Shown: positions 1 to 6,059, counted from the first letter of the stretch. The stretch is 8,491 nt of DNA from Acetobacteraceae bacterium (GCA_947478535.1 CANJXD010000228.1:1-8491), one strand, 5' to 3'. Notes: generated by a model not told the origin, from the sequence alone. Numbers and translations: made by a program.

Positions 1-69
1 ATCGGTCAGGTCGCTTGGGTAGCGCAGCTTGCTACGCTCGTAGAAAGGGCGGTTCTCGGCAGTCCACAT
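1..69 (-). CDS. IS5-family-like transposase, N-terminal fragment (cut by window edge)
   Basis: Reading the minus strand from the ATG at 69 gives 23 residues starting MWTAENRPFYERSK and ending LRYPSDLTD, with no stop before the window edge. The pattern MWT...R..LRYPSDLTD is typical of the start of IS5-superfamily DDE transposases, which continue with AEW...PLIPP outside this window. The catalytic DDE residues are not visible, so it cannot be judged whether the element is intact. The start is supported by the family's usual MWT beginning. No strong Shine-Dalgarno sequence is seen; GGGTCTGACG precedes the ATG. The gene points away from the sensor kinase operon, so this is the upstream end of the element. 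The family call rests on recognising a short motif, and other related DDE families are possible. Confidence 0.72.
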   Translation of the reverse strand, partial: MWTAENRPFYERSKLRYPSDLTD

Positions 70-82
70 CGTCAGACCCTGC

Positions 83-159
83 GAATCGGCTGGGACCACA
101 GCGAATCACAAGAGACTCAAGGGATTCAACATCTTCGGAGACGGACACTCAAGGGATTC
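83..159. promoter_or_regulatory. Cluster of five GANTC sites upstream of the transposase gene
   Basis: GANTC occurs at 83 (GAATC), 103 (GAATC), 114 (GACTC), 123 (GATTC) and 155 (GATTC). The first, second and fourth are exactly 20 bp apart. GANTC is the target of the cell-cycle methyltransferase CcrM in alphaproteobacteria. Elsewhere in the window the motif is scattered. A cluster before a transposase start resembles the GATC sites that let Dam methylation control IS10 and IS50. The regulatory role is inference. Confidence 0.4.
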
Positions 160-178
160 AACATCTTCGGAGACGGAC
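115..178. repeat. 32-bp direct tandem repeat, two perfect copies
   Basis: Copies at 115-146 and 147-178 are identical and begin ACTCAAGGGATTCAACATC. Three further bases (ACT, 179-181) start a third, abandoned copy. The repeat lies between the transposase start and the kinase regulatory region. It may be a duplicated IS terminus, left by nested insertion or slippage, or an independent minisatellite. The period is not a multiple of three and no credible gene crosses it. Confidence 0.9.
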
Positions 179-186
179 ACTTAGCG

Positions 187-260
187 TCCCATACTGGGAG
201 GATGGAAAGTGGGGGAAATACCCCACCCAATGTTGGGCGATTTCACCCACTCAGCGCCCA
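187..260. promoter_or_regulatory. TGGG/CCCA inverted-repeat array, candidate activator binding sites
   Basis: This stretch holds overlapping palindromes: TCCCA-TAC-TGGGA (187-199), the perfect 18-mer GTGGGGGAAATACCCCAC (209-226), CCCAA-TG-TTGGG (226-237), and TTGGGCGATTTCACCCAC (233-250, imperfect). A wider pair, TGGGCG (234-239) and CGCCCA (255-260), is also present. The two 18-mers at 209 and 233 align at 12 of 18 positions and start 24 bp apart. They end about 60-90 bp before the sigma-54 core promoter, which is where NtrC-type activators usually bind. The likely ligand is the response regulator encoded at 1828-3201, giving autoregulation, but nothing here shows that directly. Confidence 0.45.
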
Positions 261-311
261 TTGCTTGGCTATACTGTCACCAATGAGGCGGATTCAGCGG
301 GTGCCCGCCAC

Positions 312-327
312 TGGCACGCGTCATGCA
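312..327 (+). promoter_or_regulatory. Sigma-54 (RpoN) -24/-12 promoter for the two-component operon
   Basis: The sequence TGGCACGCGTCATGCA matches the sigma-54 consensus TGGCACG-N4-TTGCW at every specified position except the first T of TTGC, which is A here. The invariant GG (313-314) and GC (325-326) have the canonical spacing. Transcription would start near 338, giving a leader of about 70 nt before the kinase ATG at 408. The operon encodes a sigma-54 activator, and operator-like palindromes lie upstream, which strengthens the call. Confidence 0.7.
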
Positions 328-407
328 ACCAATGCCTGCTTGCGGTCCGCACTCGCCCGCCCGATTGACCGCCGCGGCCGGAATGCCGCGCAGGATGCAG
401 CCCGCCA

Positions 408-1823
408 ATGCCGAACGCCGCCCCCCCGCCCCGATCCGCCTCCATCGGTGCCCGTGGGTCAAGTGGCGCCGCCGGCATCGGTGCCTTGGGGCGCGAAGGC
501 TTCAGCATCGTCCGCTGGTTCGCCGCCCTCAGCCTGGTCTGCGTCATCGTCTCCGCCGCCGGTACCGCGCACTTCCTCGGCGCCTTCCTGACCGATCAGA
601 TGCTGCAGCGCGATGCGGATGTGAGTTCCGAATTCGTCAACAGCATCGTCCGCGCGGAAGGCACCTGGTCCTACTTCTCCGATCCGAATTCGGCGGTGGC
701 ACGGGTGCCGCTGGAAAGCTTCTTCAACCATATCTCGAAGCTGCCTTCGGTGCTGCGCGCGAATGTCTATGCGACCGATGGCGTGGTGCTGTGGTCCAGC
801 GACGCGAGTCTGATCGGCCGGCGATTCGGCGAGAATGATGACCTCGCCGCGGCGCTGCGCGGCCGCGTCGCGGTGGAGGTGGGGGAGGTGCCGAAGGAGG
901 AGCATGTGGCGCTGGACAGCGTCACCGCCGGGCGCCGCTTCACGGAATCCTACCTGCCCGTCTTCGACAATACCGGCCGCCGCGTCGTCGGCGTCGTTGA
1001 GATCTATCGCGTGCCGGATGCGCTGTTCCGGTCGATCGACGCCGGGGTGCTGCTGATCCGCCTGTCCGCCGCCGGCAGCGCCGTATTGCTTTACGCCGCG
1101 CTGATGGGCATCGCGCTGCGGGCCAGCACGGTGATGACCCGCCAGCAGCGCCGGATGACGGAGGCGGAGGCGCTGGCCGCGATCGGCGCCATCGCCTCCG
1201 CCGTCGCGCATGGCATCCGCAATCCGCTCGCCTCCATCCGGTCCTCCGCCGAATTCGCGATGCGGGAGGATGAGGCCGGCACGCGGGAATGCCTGACGGA
1301 TATCCAGGATGAGGTGGACCGACTGGAAGGCTGGGTGCGGGACCTGCTGATCCAGGCGCGCGGGGAGGCGGTGGAGCATACGGCGGTGGATGTGAACCTG
1401 CTGCTCGCCGCCAGTATCCGCAGCTTCACCGCCACGGCGGAACGCCAGCAGGTGCGCGTGCGAATGGACACCGGCGCAGTCCCACCGGTGCGCGCGAGCG
1501 CCGCCTCGCTCGCCCAGGCGATCGACAATCTCGTCGCCAATGCGATCGAGGCGATGCCCGAGGGTGGGGAATTGCGCCTGGAGACGGCGCTGGACCGGGG
1601 CGGGCGCGAGGTCCGCATCACGGTGACGGATACCGGGGGCGGCCTGCCCGCCGCGGTGGGCGGCGATGCGCCCCCGCTGTTCTGGTCCACCAAGGCGCGC
1701 GGCACTGGGCTGGGCCTCGCGCTGACGCGGCGCATCCTGTCGCATTTCGGCGGATCGCTGCGGCTGGAAAGCACGCAGGGCGTCGGCACCCGCGCCATCA
1801 TCACCCTGCCGGCGGCGGCCTGA
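408..1823 (+). CDS. Membrane-bound sensor histidine kinase, NtrB/AtoS type
   Basis: This 471-aa kinase should autophosphorylate on histidine and pass phosphate to the response regulator encoded next. The N-terminal 30 residues are Ala/Pro/Gly-rich. Transmembrane segments lie near residues 33-57 and 213-238 and enclose a periplasmic sensor of about 155 residues that resembles a PAS/Cache fold; its ligand is unknown. The HisKA H-box is AVAHGIRNPL with His268. The N-box is DNLVANAIEAM (Asn374, Asn378), followed by G1 DTGGGL (408-413), an F-box FWSTK (425-429) and G2 GTGLGL (432-437). There is no receiver domain. Gly269 replaces the usual Glu after the phospho-accepting His. The ATG at 408 has a weak AGGA 12 nt upstream; a TTG at 486 is an alternative start. 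The stop is 4 nt before the regulator gene, so the two are co-transcribed, probably from the sigma-54 promoter at 312-327. Confidence 0.93.
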   Translation: MPNAAPPPRSASIGARGSSGAAGIGALGREGFSIVRWFAALSLVCVIVSAAGTAHFLGAFLTDQMLQRDADVSSEFVNSIVRAEGTWSYFSDPNSAVARVPLESFFNHISKLPSVLRANVYATDGVVLWSSDASLIGRRFGENDDLAAALRGRVAVEVGEVPKEEHVALDSVTAGRRFTESYLPVFDNTGRRVVGVVEIYRVPDALFRSIDAGVLLIRLSAAGSAVLLYAALMGIALRASTVMTRQQRRMTEAEALAAIGAIASAVAHGIRNPLASIRSSAEFAMREDEAGTRECLTDIQDEVDRLEGWVRDLLIQARGEAVEHTAVDVNLLLAASIRSFTATAERQQVRVRMDTGAVPPVRASAASLAQAIDNLVANAIEAMPEGGELRLETALDRGGREVRITVTDTGGGLPAAVGGDAPPLFWSTKARGTGLGLALTRRILSHFGGSLRLESTQGVGTRAIITLPAAA

Positions 1824-1827
1824 TCCC

Positions 1828-3201
1828 ATGGCGCACGGCATCCTGGTGATCGAGGACGAGGCGACGCTCGCCAAGAACATCCAGCGCTATCTCCAGCGCG
1901 AGGGATTCGAGACCCGCGTCGCCGGCACGCTGCGCGAAGGCTGGCGGGAATTCGAGGCCTTCACCCCCGACGTCATCCTGCTCGACCTCGCGCTGCCCGA
2001 TGGCAATGGGGTGGACCTGCTGCCGCGCATCCGCGCCGCCGACCGCAACGCCAAGGTCATCATCCTGACCGCGCATGGCAGCGTGCAGACCGCGGTGGAA
2101 GCGATGAAGGCCGGCGCGTGGGACTATCTCGGCAAGCCGGTCGCGCTCGGCGAGTTGAAGCTGCTGGTGGACAAGGCGCTCGGCCAGGGCCGGATGGAGG
2201 AGACGCTTTCCTACTACCAGGGCAAGGAGGCCCGCCACGCCGGGCTTGCCGCCATGATCGGGGGGTCGGCGCCGATGATGGCGCTGAAGGACAGCATCCA
2301 GCGCCTTGTGGATTCGGAGCGCGCGCTGCTGGACGGCCCGCCGCCGGCGGTGCTGGTGCGTGGGGAAACCGGTACGGGCAAGGAACTGGTGGCGCGCGCG
2401 CTGCACTATGATGGACGTCGCGCCTCCGGCCCCTTCATCGAGCTCAACTGCTCGGCACTTCCCGCCAATCTCCTGGAAGGCGAATTGTTCGGTCATGAGC
2501 GCGGCGCCTTCACCGATGCGCGGGAACGCCGCATCGGCCTGGTGGAAGCCGCCCATGGCGGCACGCTGTTCCTCGATGAGATCGGCGACATGGACCTGCC
2601 GATGCAGGCCAAGCTGCTGAAGCTGCTGGAAGACCGCACGGTGCGGCGGTTGGGGTCTGTCCGCGAACGCCAGGTGGATGTGCGCTTCATCGCGGCGACG
2701 CACCGGCCGCTGGAGGATCTGGTGCGGGAACAGCGTTTCCGCGCCGATCTCTACTACCGCCTGTCCGTCGTCACCCTGACCATGCCGGCGCTGCGGGACC
2801 GGGGGCAGGATGTGGCGATGCTGGCCGCCCATTTCCTCGCCGCCCACGCCGCGCGCTACGGCCGGGCGGGGCTGCGGCTCGATGAGGAAGCGGTGGCGCT
2901 GCTGTGCCGGCATGCCTGGCCGGGGAATGTTCGGGAGTTGCGCAACGCGATGGAGCAGGCCGTGCTGTCCGCCGGGCCGGATGGGGTTGTCCGCGCGGCG
3001 AACCTGGCCCTGGCCGCCCAGATTCCACGCGCCGCGCCAACGGCGCTCCCGGCGGAGGATGAGACGCTGCCGGAGATGGAGCGCAACCGGCTCGTGCAGG
3101 CGTTGGACCGCACGGGGGGCAATGTCTCCCGCGCTGCACGGCTGCTGGGCGTCAGCCGCGATACCATGCGCTACCGCATGGCGAAGCACGGGCTGGAGTA
3201 A
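1828..3201 (+). CDS. Sigma-54-dependent response regulator, NtrC/AtoC type
   Basis: This 457-aa cytoplasmic activator has three domains. The receiver (about 4-118) has acidic residues Glu9/Asp10, phospho-acceptor Asp53 in LLDLALPDGNG, Thr81 and Lys103. The AAA+ sigma-54 interaction domain (about 143-375) has Walker A GETGTGKE (179-186), Walker B GGTLFLDEIGD (244-254), arginine-finger region FRADLYYRL (304-312) and sensor II WPGNVREL (364-371). A Fis-type helix-turn-helix fills 414-457, with GNVSRAARLLGVSRDTMRYR. The sigma-54 contact loop reads GAFTDA (226-231) instead of the canonical GAFTGA, a natural variant in part of the family. The start lies 4 nt after the kinase stop with no clear Shine-Dalgarno sequence, so translation is probably coupled. 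Targets are unknown; the operon's own promoter is the best candidate in view. Confidence 0.95.
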   Translation: MAHGILVIEDEATLAKNIQRYLQREGFETRVAGTLREGWREFEAFTPDVILLDLALPDGNGVDLLPRIRAADRNAKVIILTAHGSVQTAVEAMKAGAWDYLGKPVALGELKLLVDKALGQGRMEETLSYYQGKEARHAGLAAMIGGSAPMMALKDSIQRLVDSERALLDGPPPAVLVRGETGTGKELVARALHYDGRRASGPFIELNCSALPANLLEGELFGHERGAFTDARERRIGLVEAAHGGTLFLDEIGDMDLPMQAKLLKLLEDRTVRRLGSVRERQVDVRFIAATHRPLEDLVREQRFRADLYYRLSVVTLTMPALRDRGQDVAMLAAHFLAAHAARYGRAGLRLDEEAVALLCRHAWPGNVRELRNAMEQAVLSAGPDGVVRAANLALAAQIPRAAPTALPAEDETLPEMERNRLVQALDRTGGNVSRAARLLGVSRDTMRYRMAKHGLE

Positions 3202-3202
3202 C

Positions 3203-3213
3203 GGGGGGGGGGG
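3203..3213. repeat. 11-base G homopolymer after the regulator gene
   Basis: A run of eleven G starts two bases after the TAA of the response regulator gene. Such runs are slippage-prone in replication and in sequencing. Here it lies between convergent genes, so a length change would not alter either protein. A sequencing length error is possible. Confidence 0.85.
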
Positions 3214-3224
3214 TCGTCGCGGTG

Positions 3225-3264
3225 TTCAGCCGCAGGAATGTCCCGCGCGGCTTTCAGCCGCAGG
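3225..3264. repeat. 12-bp direct repeat TTCAGCCGCAGG (3225-3236, 3253-3264)
   Basis: Two identical copies lie 28 bp apart, between the response regulator gene and the convergent minus-strand gene. The second copy includes the TGA of that minus-strand gene. Either copy of AGCCGC can pair with GCGGCT at 3247-3252, giving two alternative hairpins. This may be a local duplication; no coding role is seen. Confidence 0.7.
3247..3261. terminator. Weak hairpin between convergent genes
   Basis: GCGGCT-TTC-AGCCGC forms a perfect 6-bp GC-rich stem with a 3-nt loop. It lies 46 nt after the stop of the response regulator gene and overlaps the last codons and stop of the facing gene. There is no U-tract on either side, so intrinsic termination is uncertain. 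It is the only hairpin of note in this 52-bp gap. Confidence 0.3.
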
Positions 3265-3640
3265 CATTCACCGCCTCCGGCGCCTCGAACCCCTCGAATT
3301 CCGCGAGGTGGTCGGCGGCTTCGATCCAGCGGAGATGCCCGGCATCGGGCGCGATTCGGGCCGAGCCCTCGATGACGCGGGCGGGGCGCAGGGCGCTCTG
3401 GCGGCGATAGGTCAAGGTCAGCCCATCATCGGCGATCCGCCAGTCCAGCACGGGCAGGGGACGACAGAGGAAGAACAGGCGGATCGCGATCAGGCCGGTG
3501 CCGGCGCGCTCGAGGAACAGCCGGGCCTCCCCATTGTCGCCGCGCAGTCGGGCGGTGCGCCCGACCCATTCGGAAAAGCGCGGCACCCGCATCGCGGCGC
3601 GGGCCGGCCGGCCAGGGATGGCCAAGCCAGGGGCCATCAA
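3254..3640 (-). CDS. Conserved-looking small protein of unknown function, possible Tat-exported protein
   Basis: I do not recognise the family. The clear part, from the ATG at 3592 (MRVPRFSEWVG), is about 112 residues. It alternates charged and beta-prone segments (GEARLFLERAGTGLIAIRLFF, then DWRIADDGLTLTYRR) and ends EFEGFEAPEAVNACG. This suggests a small beta-rich domain with no transmembrane segment. Standard starts are TTG 3640, ATG 3637 or ATG 3592, and none has a Shine-Dalgarno sequence. The frame stays open upstream to 3784. Just above the ATG it reads TRRSALALPALMAPGLA, which looks like a twin-arginine signal peptide. The only AGGA (minus 3694-3691) lies 8 nt before an ATT codon at 3682-3680, so a rare AUU start, or a start codon lost by mutation, is possible. 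The gene lies 173 nt downstream of the DSD1-type enzyme on the same strand and may be read from the same transcript. Confidence 0.55.
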   Translation of the reverse strand: MMAPGLAIPGRPARAAMRVPRFSEWVGRTARLRGDNGEARLFLERAGTGLIAIRLFFLCRPLPVLDWRIADDGLTLTYRRQSALRPARVIEGSARIAPDAGHLRWIEAADHLAEFEGFEAPEAVNACG

Positions 3641-3813
3641 CGCGGGCAGCGCAAGGGCGGAGCGGCGGGTGATCGGGAAAATTGTGGCTGTCCTGCGGTA
3701 CGAGACCGAATGCGGGCTGAAAAATGCCCCAGACCGGCGCGCTGCACAAGAACTGTCACAATTCGTCAGGGTGGCTGTGGGTCACGCCATCTGTCCGCGC
3801 GGCCGACGGCATC

Positions 3814-4923
3814 CTACCAGCCATTCACCCGGGGCCATTCCGCAACGATCCGGCCGCCTTCCAGGACATGGTAGCGGTCATGCGCCGCGGCGGTCAGGCA
3901 GACATGGTTCGGCACCACGCGCACCCGCGCGCCGACGGGAAGGCGGTCCACCGGCAGGGACGTGCCATCGGCGGCGCGGACCTCCCCATGTTCCTGGTGC
4001 ACCCGCGTCACCATCGCATCGCCCAGCGTGGCCTTCCCGTCGAGGTCCAGGACGCGGCCAAACTTCCAGTCGCGCGGCGCCGCTTCCGTGCTGCGATCCT
4101 TCGATAGCGCCAGCGCGCCGGCATCCAGCAGCACGGCGTGGCGCTCGGGGTAGCTGCCGATGACGGAGCCGAGCACCGTCACCGCGATATCCTCCAGCGG
4201 ATGGGTGCCGATCTGGCCCTGCAGCAGGTCGCCCATCATGTAGACGCCGGCCCGCATCTCGGTGACGCCATCGAGATGCTGCGCATACATCGCGGTGGGG
4301 GAGGCGCCGGCCGAGACGATGCCCACGGCATGTCCCGCCGCGCGCAGCCGTTCCGCGGCGGCGACCACGCCGGCGCGCTCGGCCTCCGCCACCGCCGCCA
4401 TCGCTTCCTCCGTGCGCCCCGCATAGGAATGCCCGGAATGGGACAGCACGCCGGCGAGCTTCGGGCCGAGTGCGGTGGCGATGTCCAGCAGCGCCGGGGA
4501 GCCGGGTGCGACACCGGCGCGGCCTTCGCCGACATCCACCTCGATCAGCGTCGGCAGCGTGCCGGGATGCGCCGCGATGGCGCGGGCGGTCTCCAGGTCA
4601 TCGGTGATGATCTTCACCACGTTGCCCGCCGCGTTCAGCGCTGCCACGGCATCGAGCTTGGCCGGCACGATGCCGACGGCATACAGCTGATCCCGGAAGC
4701 CGTGATCGGCGAAGTAGCGTGCCTCCGCCAGGGTGGAGACGGTGATGGCGCCCTTGCCGGGGGCTGCGAGGTCCGCCACCGCTGCGGATTTCGCGGTCTT
4801 CATGTGCGGGCGGAGGATGACGCCGGGGTGCCGCGCCATCGCCGCCTGCATCCGCGCCAGGTTGCGCTTCAGGATATCGAGGTCAAGCAGCAGGCAGGGA
4901 GTCGGCAGGTCGTTCAGCGACAT
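3814..4923 (-). CDS. DSD1-type PLP enzyme (D-serine dehydratase / D-threonine aldolase family)
   Basis: This 369-aa cytoplasmic enzyme has an alanine-racemase-like N-terminal PLP barrel and a DSD1-type C-terminal beta domain. It starts MSLNDLPTPCLLLDLDILKRN, as the family usually does. The motif LRPHMKTAKS (37-46) carries the predicted PLP lysine, Lys42. HSGHSY (162-167) and the glycine-rich SAGASPT (204-210) are further family signatures. Near the C-terminus, PNHVC (338-342) supplies the metal-binding pair His340 and Cys342. His-x-Cys is the zinc pair of eukaryotic D-serine dehydratases, whereas D-threonine aldolases tend to have His-x-Asp. This favours a D-3-hydroxyamino-acid dehydratase, although related aldolases such as beta-hydroxyaspartate aldolase belong to the same fold. 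The ATG overlaps the upstream gene's TGA by one base (TGATG), indicating translational coupling. An in-frame extension further upstream runs inside that gene and is rejected. Confidence 0.88.
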   Translation of the reverse strand: MSLNDLPTPCLLLDLDILKRNLARMQAAMARHPGVILRPHMKTAKSAAVADLAAPGKGAITVSTLAEARYFADHGFRDQLYAVGIVPAKLDAVAALNAAGNVVKIITDDLETARAIAAHPGTLPTLIEVDVGEGRAGVAPGSPALLDIATALGPKLAGVLSHSGHSYAGRTEEAMAAVAEAERAGVVAAAERLRAAGHAVGIVSAGASPTAMYAQHLDGVTEMRAGVYMMGDLLQGQIGTHPLEDIAVTVLGSVIGSYPERHAVLLDAGALALSKDRSTEAAPRDWKFGRVLDLDGKATLGDAMVTRVHQEHGEVRAADGTSLPVDRLPVGARVRVVPNHVCLTAAAHDRYHVLEGGRIVAEWPRVNGW

Positions 4924-6047
4924 CAGATGGCAACCCCCAGGAACTCGGCATAGCGCGGCGTGGCCTTGAGGCCGGTGCCGGTCAGCACCACCACCGTCGT
5001 CTCCCGTGCTGCGATGGTGCCGGCGGCGATCAGCTTTGAATAGGCGGCGGCAGCTTGCGCACAGGTTGGCTCCACATAGATGCCGCCGCGGGCGAGGCGG
5101 AGCGACGCCTCGGCGATCTCCGCTTCCTCCAGCAGCACGGCGCCGCCGCCGCTTTCCCGCATCGCCGCCAGGCATTCCGGCAGGCGGATGGGCTGGGCGA
5201 TGGCGGTGCCCTCGGCGATGGTGGGCTTCGCCTCCACCGCAGGCAGGCCGAGCGCGGCGCGGCCGATCGGGCCGCAATTCGCGGGCTGGGCGGCGAAGAT
5301 TCTCGGGAGCTTCGCGATCTGCCCGGCGCGCAGCAATTCCCCGAAGCCGAGCCAGCAGCCGAGCACATTGGACCCGGCGCCGCAGGGCACGATGACGTTG
5401 TCCGGCGCCTTGAACCCCAGATCCTCCCACAGTTCATAGGCCAGGGTCTTGGTGCCTTCGAGGAAAAAGGGCTGCCAATTGTGGCTGGCGTAGAAAATCT
5501 CCGCGGACCGCGCGAGCGCGGCATCGGCGCAATCCTGACGAGAGCCGGGGACGAGCGTGATGGTCGCCCCCGCGGCGCGGGACTGGACGGTCTTGGCGGG
5601 GGAGGTGCTGTCGGGGACGTAGATGGTGGCGGCAAGGCCACCCGCGGCGGCATAGGCGGATACGGCGGCGCCGCCATTGCCGGAACTGTCCTCCAGCACC
5701 GCGGCGATGCCCTGGTCCCGCAGCAGGGACAGCATCACGGAGGCGCCGCGATCCTTGAAGCTGCCGGTCGGCATGAACCATTCGCATTTCAGTAGCGCGG
5801 TGCCGCCGGGCAGGGCGCGTTCCACCAGCGGGGTGCAGCCCTCCCCCATGGTGATCGGCGCCTTGGGCTGCCAGGGCAGGGCGGCGGCATAGCGCCAGAT
5901 GCTGCGGGTGCCGGTGGCGATCTCATCGCGGGACAGCCCCTTGCGCGGAGTCAGCAGCAGCGGTGCCTGGCCATCGCCGCACCAGCGGGGGATATCGAGC
6001 GCCCAGGTCTGGCCGCTGCGGGGGTCGAGGTAGCGTTGCGTTTCCAT
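4923..6047 (-). CDS. Threonine-synthase-like PLP enzyme (fold type II)
   Basis: This 374-aa protein belongs to the tryptophan-synthase-beta superfamily. It opens METQRYLDPRSGQTWAL. The mid-N-terminal motif MGEGCTPLVE (67-76) is typical of threonine synthases. TGSFKDRG (94-101) holds the Schiff-base lysine Lys98. SSGNGG (121-126) is the substrate-carboxylate loop, PCGAGSN (221-227) binds the PLP phosphate, and LTGTGLK (355-361) resembles the threonine synthase C-terminus. It may make threonine from O-phosphohomoserine. However, its coupling to a D-amino-acid enzyme and divergence from an M20 hydrolase suggest a catabolic lyase or deaminase on a hydroxy- or diamino-acid. I therefore give no gene symbol. 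The start at 6047 is supported by GGAGG at 6064-6060. A longer frame to 6134 would translate the 17-bp repeats and is rejected. Confidence 0.87.
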   Translation of the reverse strand: METQRYLDPRSGQTWALDIPRWCGDGQAPLLLTPRKGLSRDEIATGTRSIWRYAAALPWQPKAPITMGEGCTPLVERALPGGTALLKCEWFMPTGSFKDRGASVMLSLLRDQGIAAVLEDSSGNGGAAVSAYAAAGGLAATIYVPDSTSPAKTVQSRAAGATITLVPGSRQDCADAALARSAEIFYASHNWQPFFLEGTKTLAYELWEDLGFKAPDNVIVPCGAGSNVLGCWLGFGELLRAGQIAKLPRIFAAQPANCGPIGRAALGLPAVEAKPTIAEGTAIAQPIRLPECLAAMRESGGGAVLLEEAEIAEASLRLARGGIYVEPTCAQAAAAYSKLIAAGTIAARETTVVVLTGTGLKATPRYAEFLGVAI

Positions 6048-6059
6048 GGCGCGCAGTTT

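Larger units (their letters stand above)
1..181 (-). mobile_element. End of an IS5-like insertion sequence (outer boundary uncertain)
   Basis: The transposase N-terminus at 69-1 implies that the upstream end of the element lies shortly beyond 70. The exact terminal inverted repeat cannot be fixed because the other end is outside the window. Candidates are around 103-127, where GAATC and GATTC face each other, or the outer end of the 32-bp tandem repeat near 178-181. Sequence beyond about 185 changes character, to TGGG/CCCA palindromes and then the kinase promoter. I therefore take 181 as the outermost plausible limit. If so, the element sits just upstream of the regulatory region of the two-component operon. 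Confidence 0.45.

Noticed and set aside
115..178. The 32-bp repeats as a CRISPR array
   Set aside because: The two copies are directly adjacent with no spacer, and no cas gene is present.
270..275. TATACT as a sigma-70 -10 element upstream of the kinase gene
   Set aside because: The best -35 position at 17 bp (CCCACT) is poor, whereas the sigma-54 element 40 bp downstream is nearly perfect. A secondary promoter cannot be excluded.
15..368. Plus-strand open frame across the IS end and tandem repeat
   Set aside because: No recognisable protein; it crosses the IS end, the 32-bp repeats and the sigma-54 promoter.
459..1880. Long antisense open frame (473 codons) opposite the sensor kinase gene
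   Set aside because: Its translation is Arg/His/Gly/Ala-rich with no domain, and it mirrors the strong GC3 bias of the kinase gene, whose motifs are unambiguous.
1801..3189. Long antisense open frame (462 codons) opposite the response regulator gene
   Set aside because: It is low-complexity His/Arg/Gln/Ala sequence, fully explained by codon bias of the intact NtrC-type gene on the other strand.
3714..3729. GGGC...GCCC with an A/T-rich loop as a terminator after the DSD1-type gene
   Set aside because: Only a 4-bp stem, with the A/T run in the loop and not after the stem; too weak to call.
4924..5430. N-terminal extension of the DSD1-type protein to 5430
   Set aside because: It lies wholly inside the threonine-synthase-like gene in another frame. 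The family normally begins at the MSLNDLPTPC start, which also forms the TGATG overlap.
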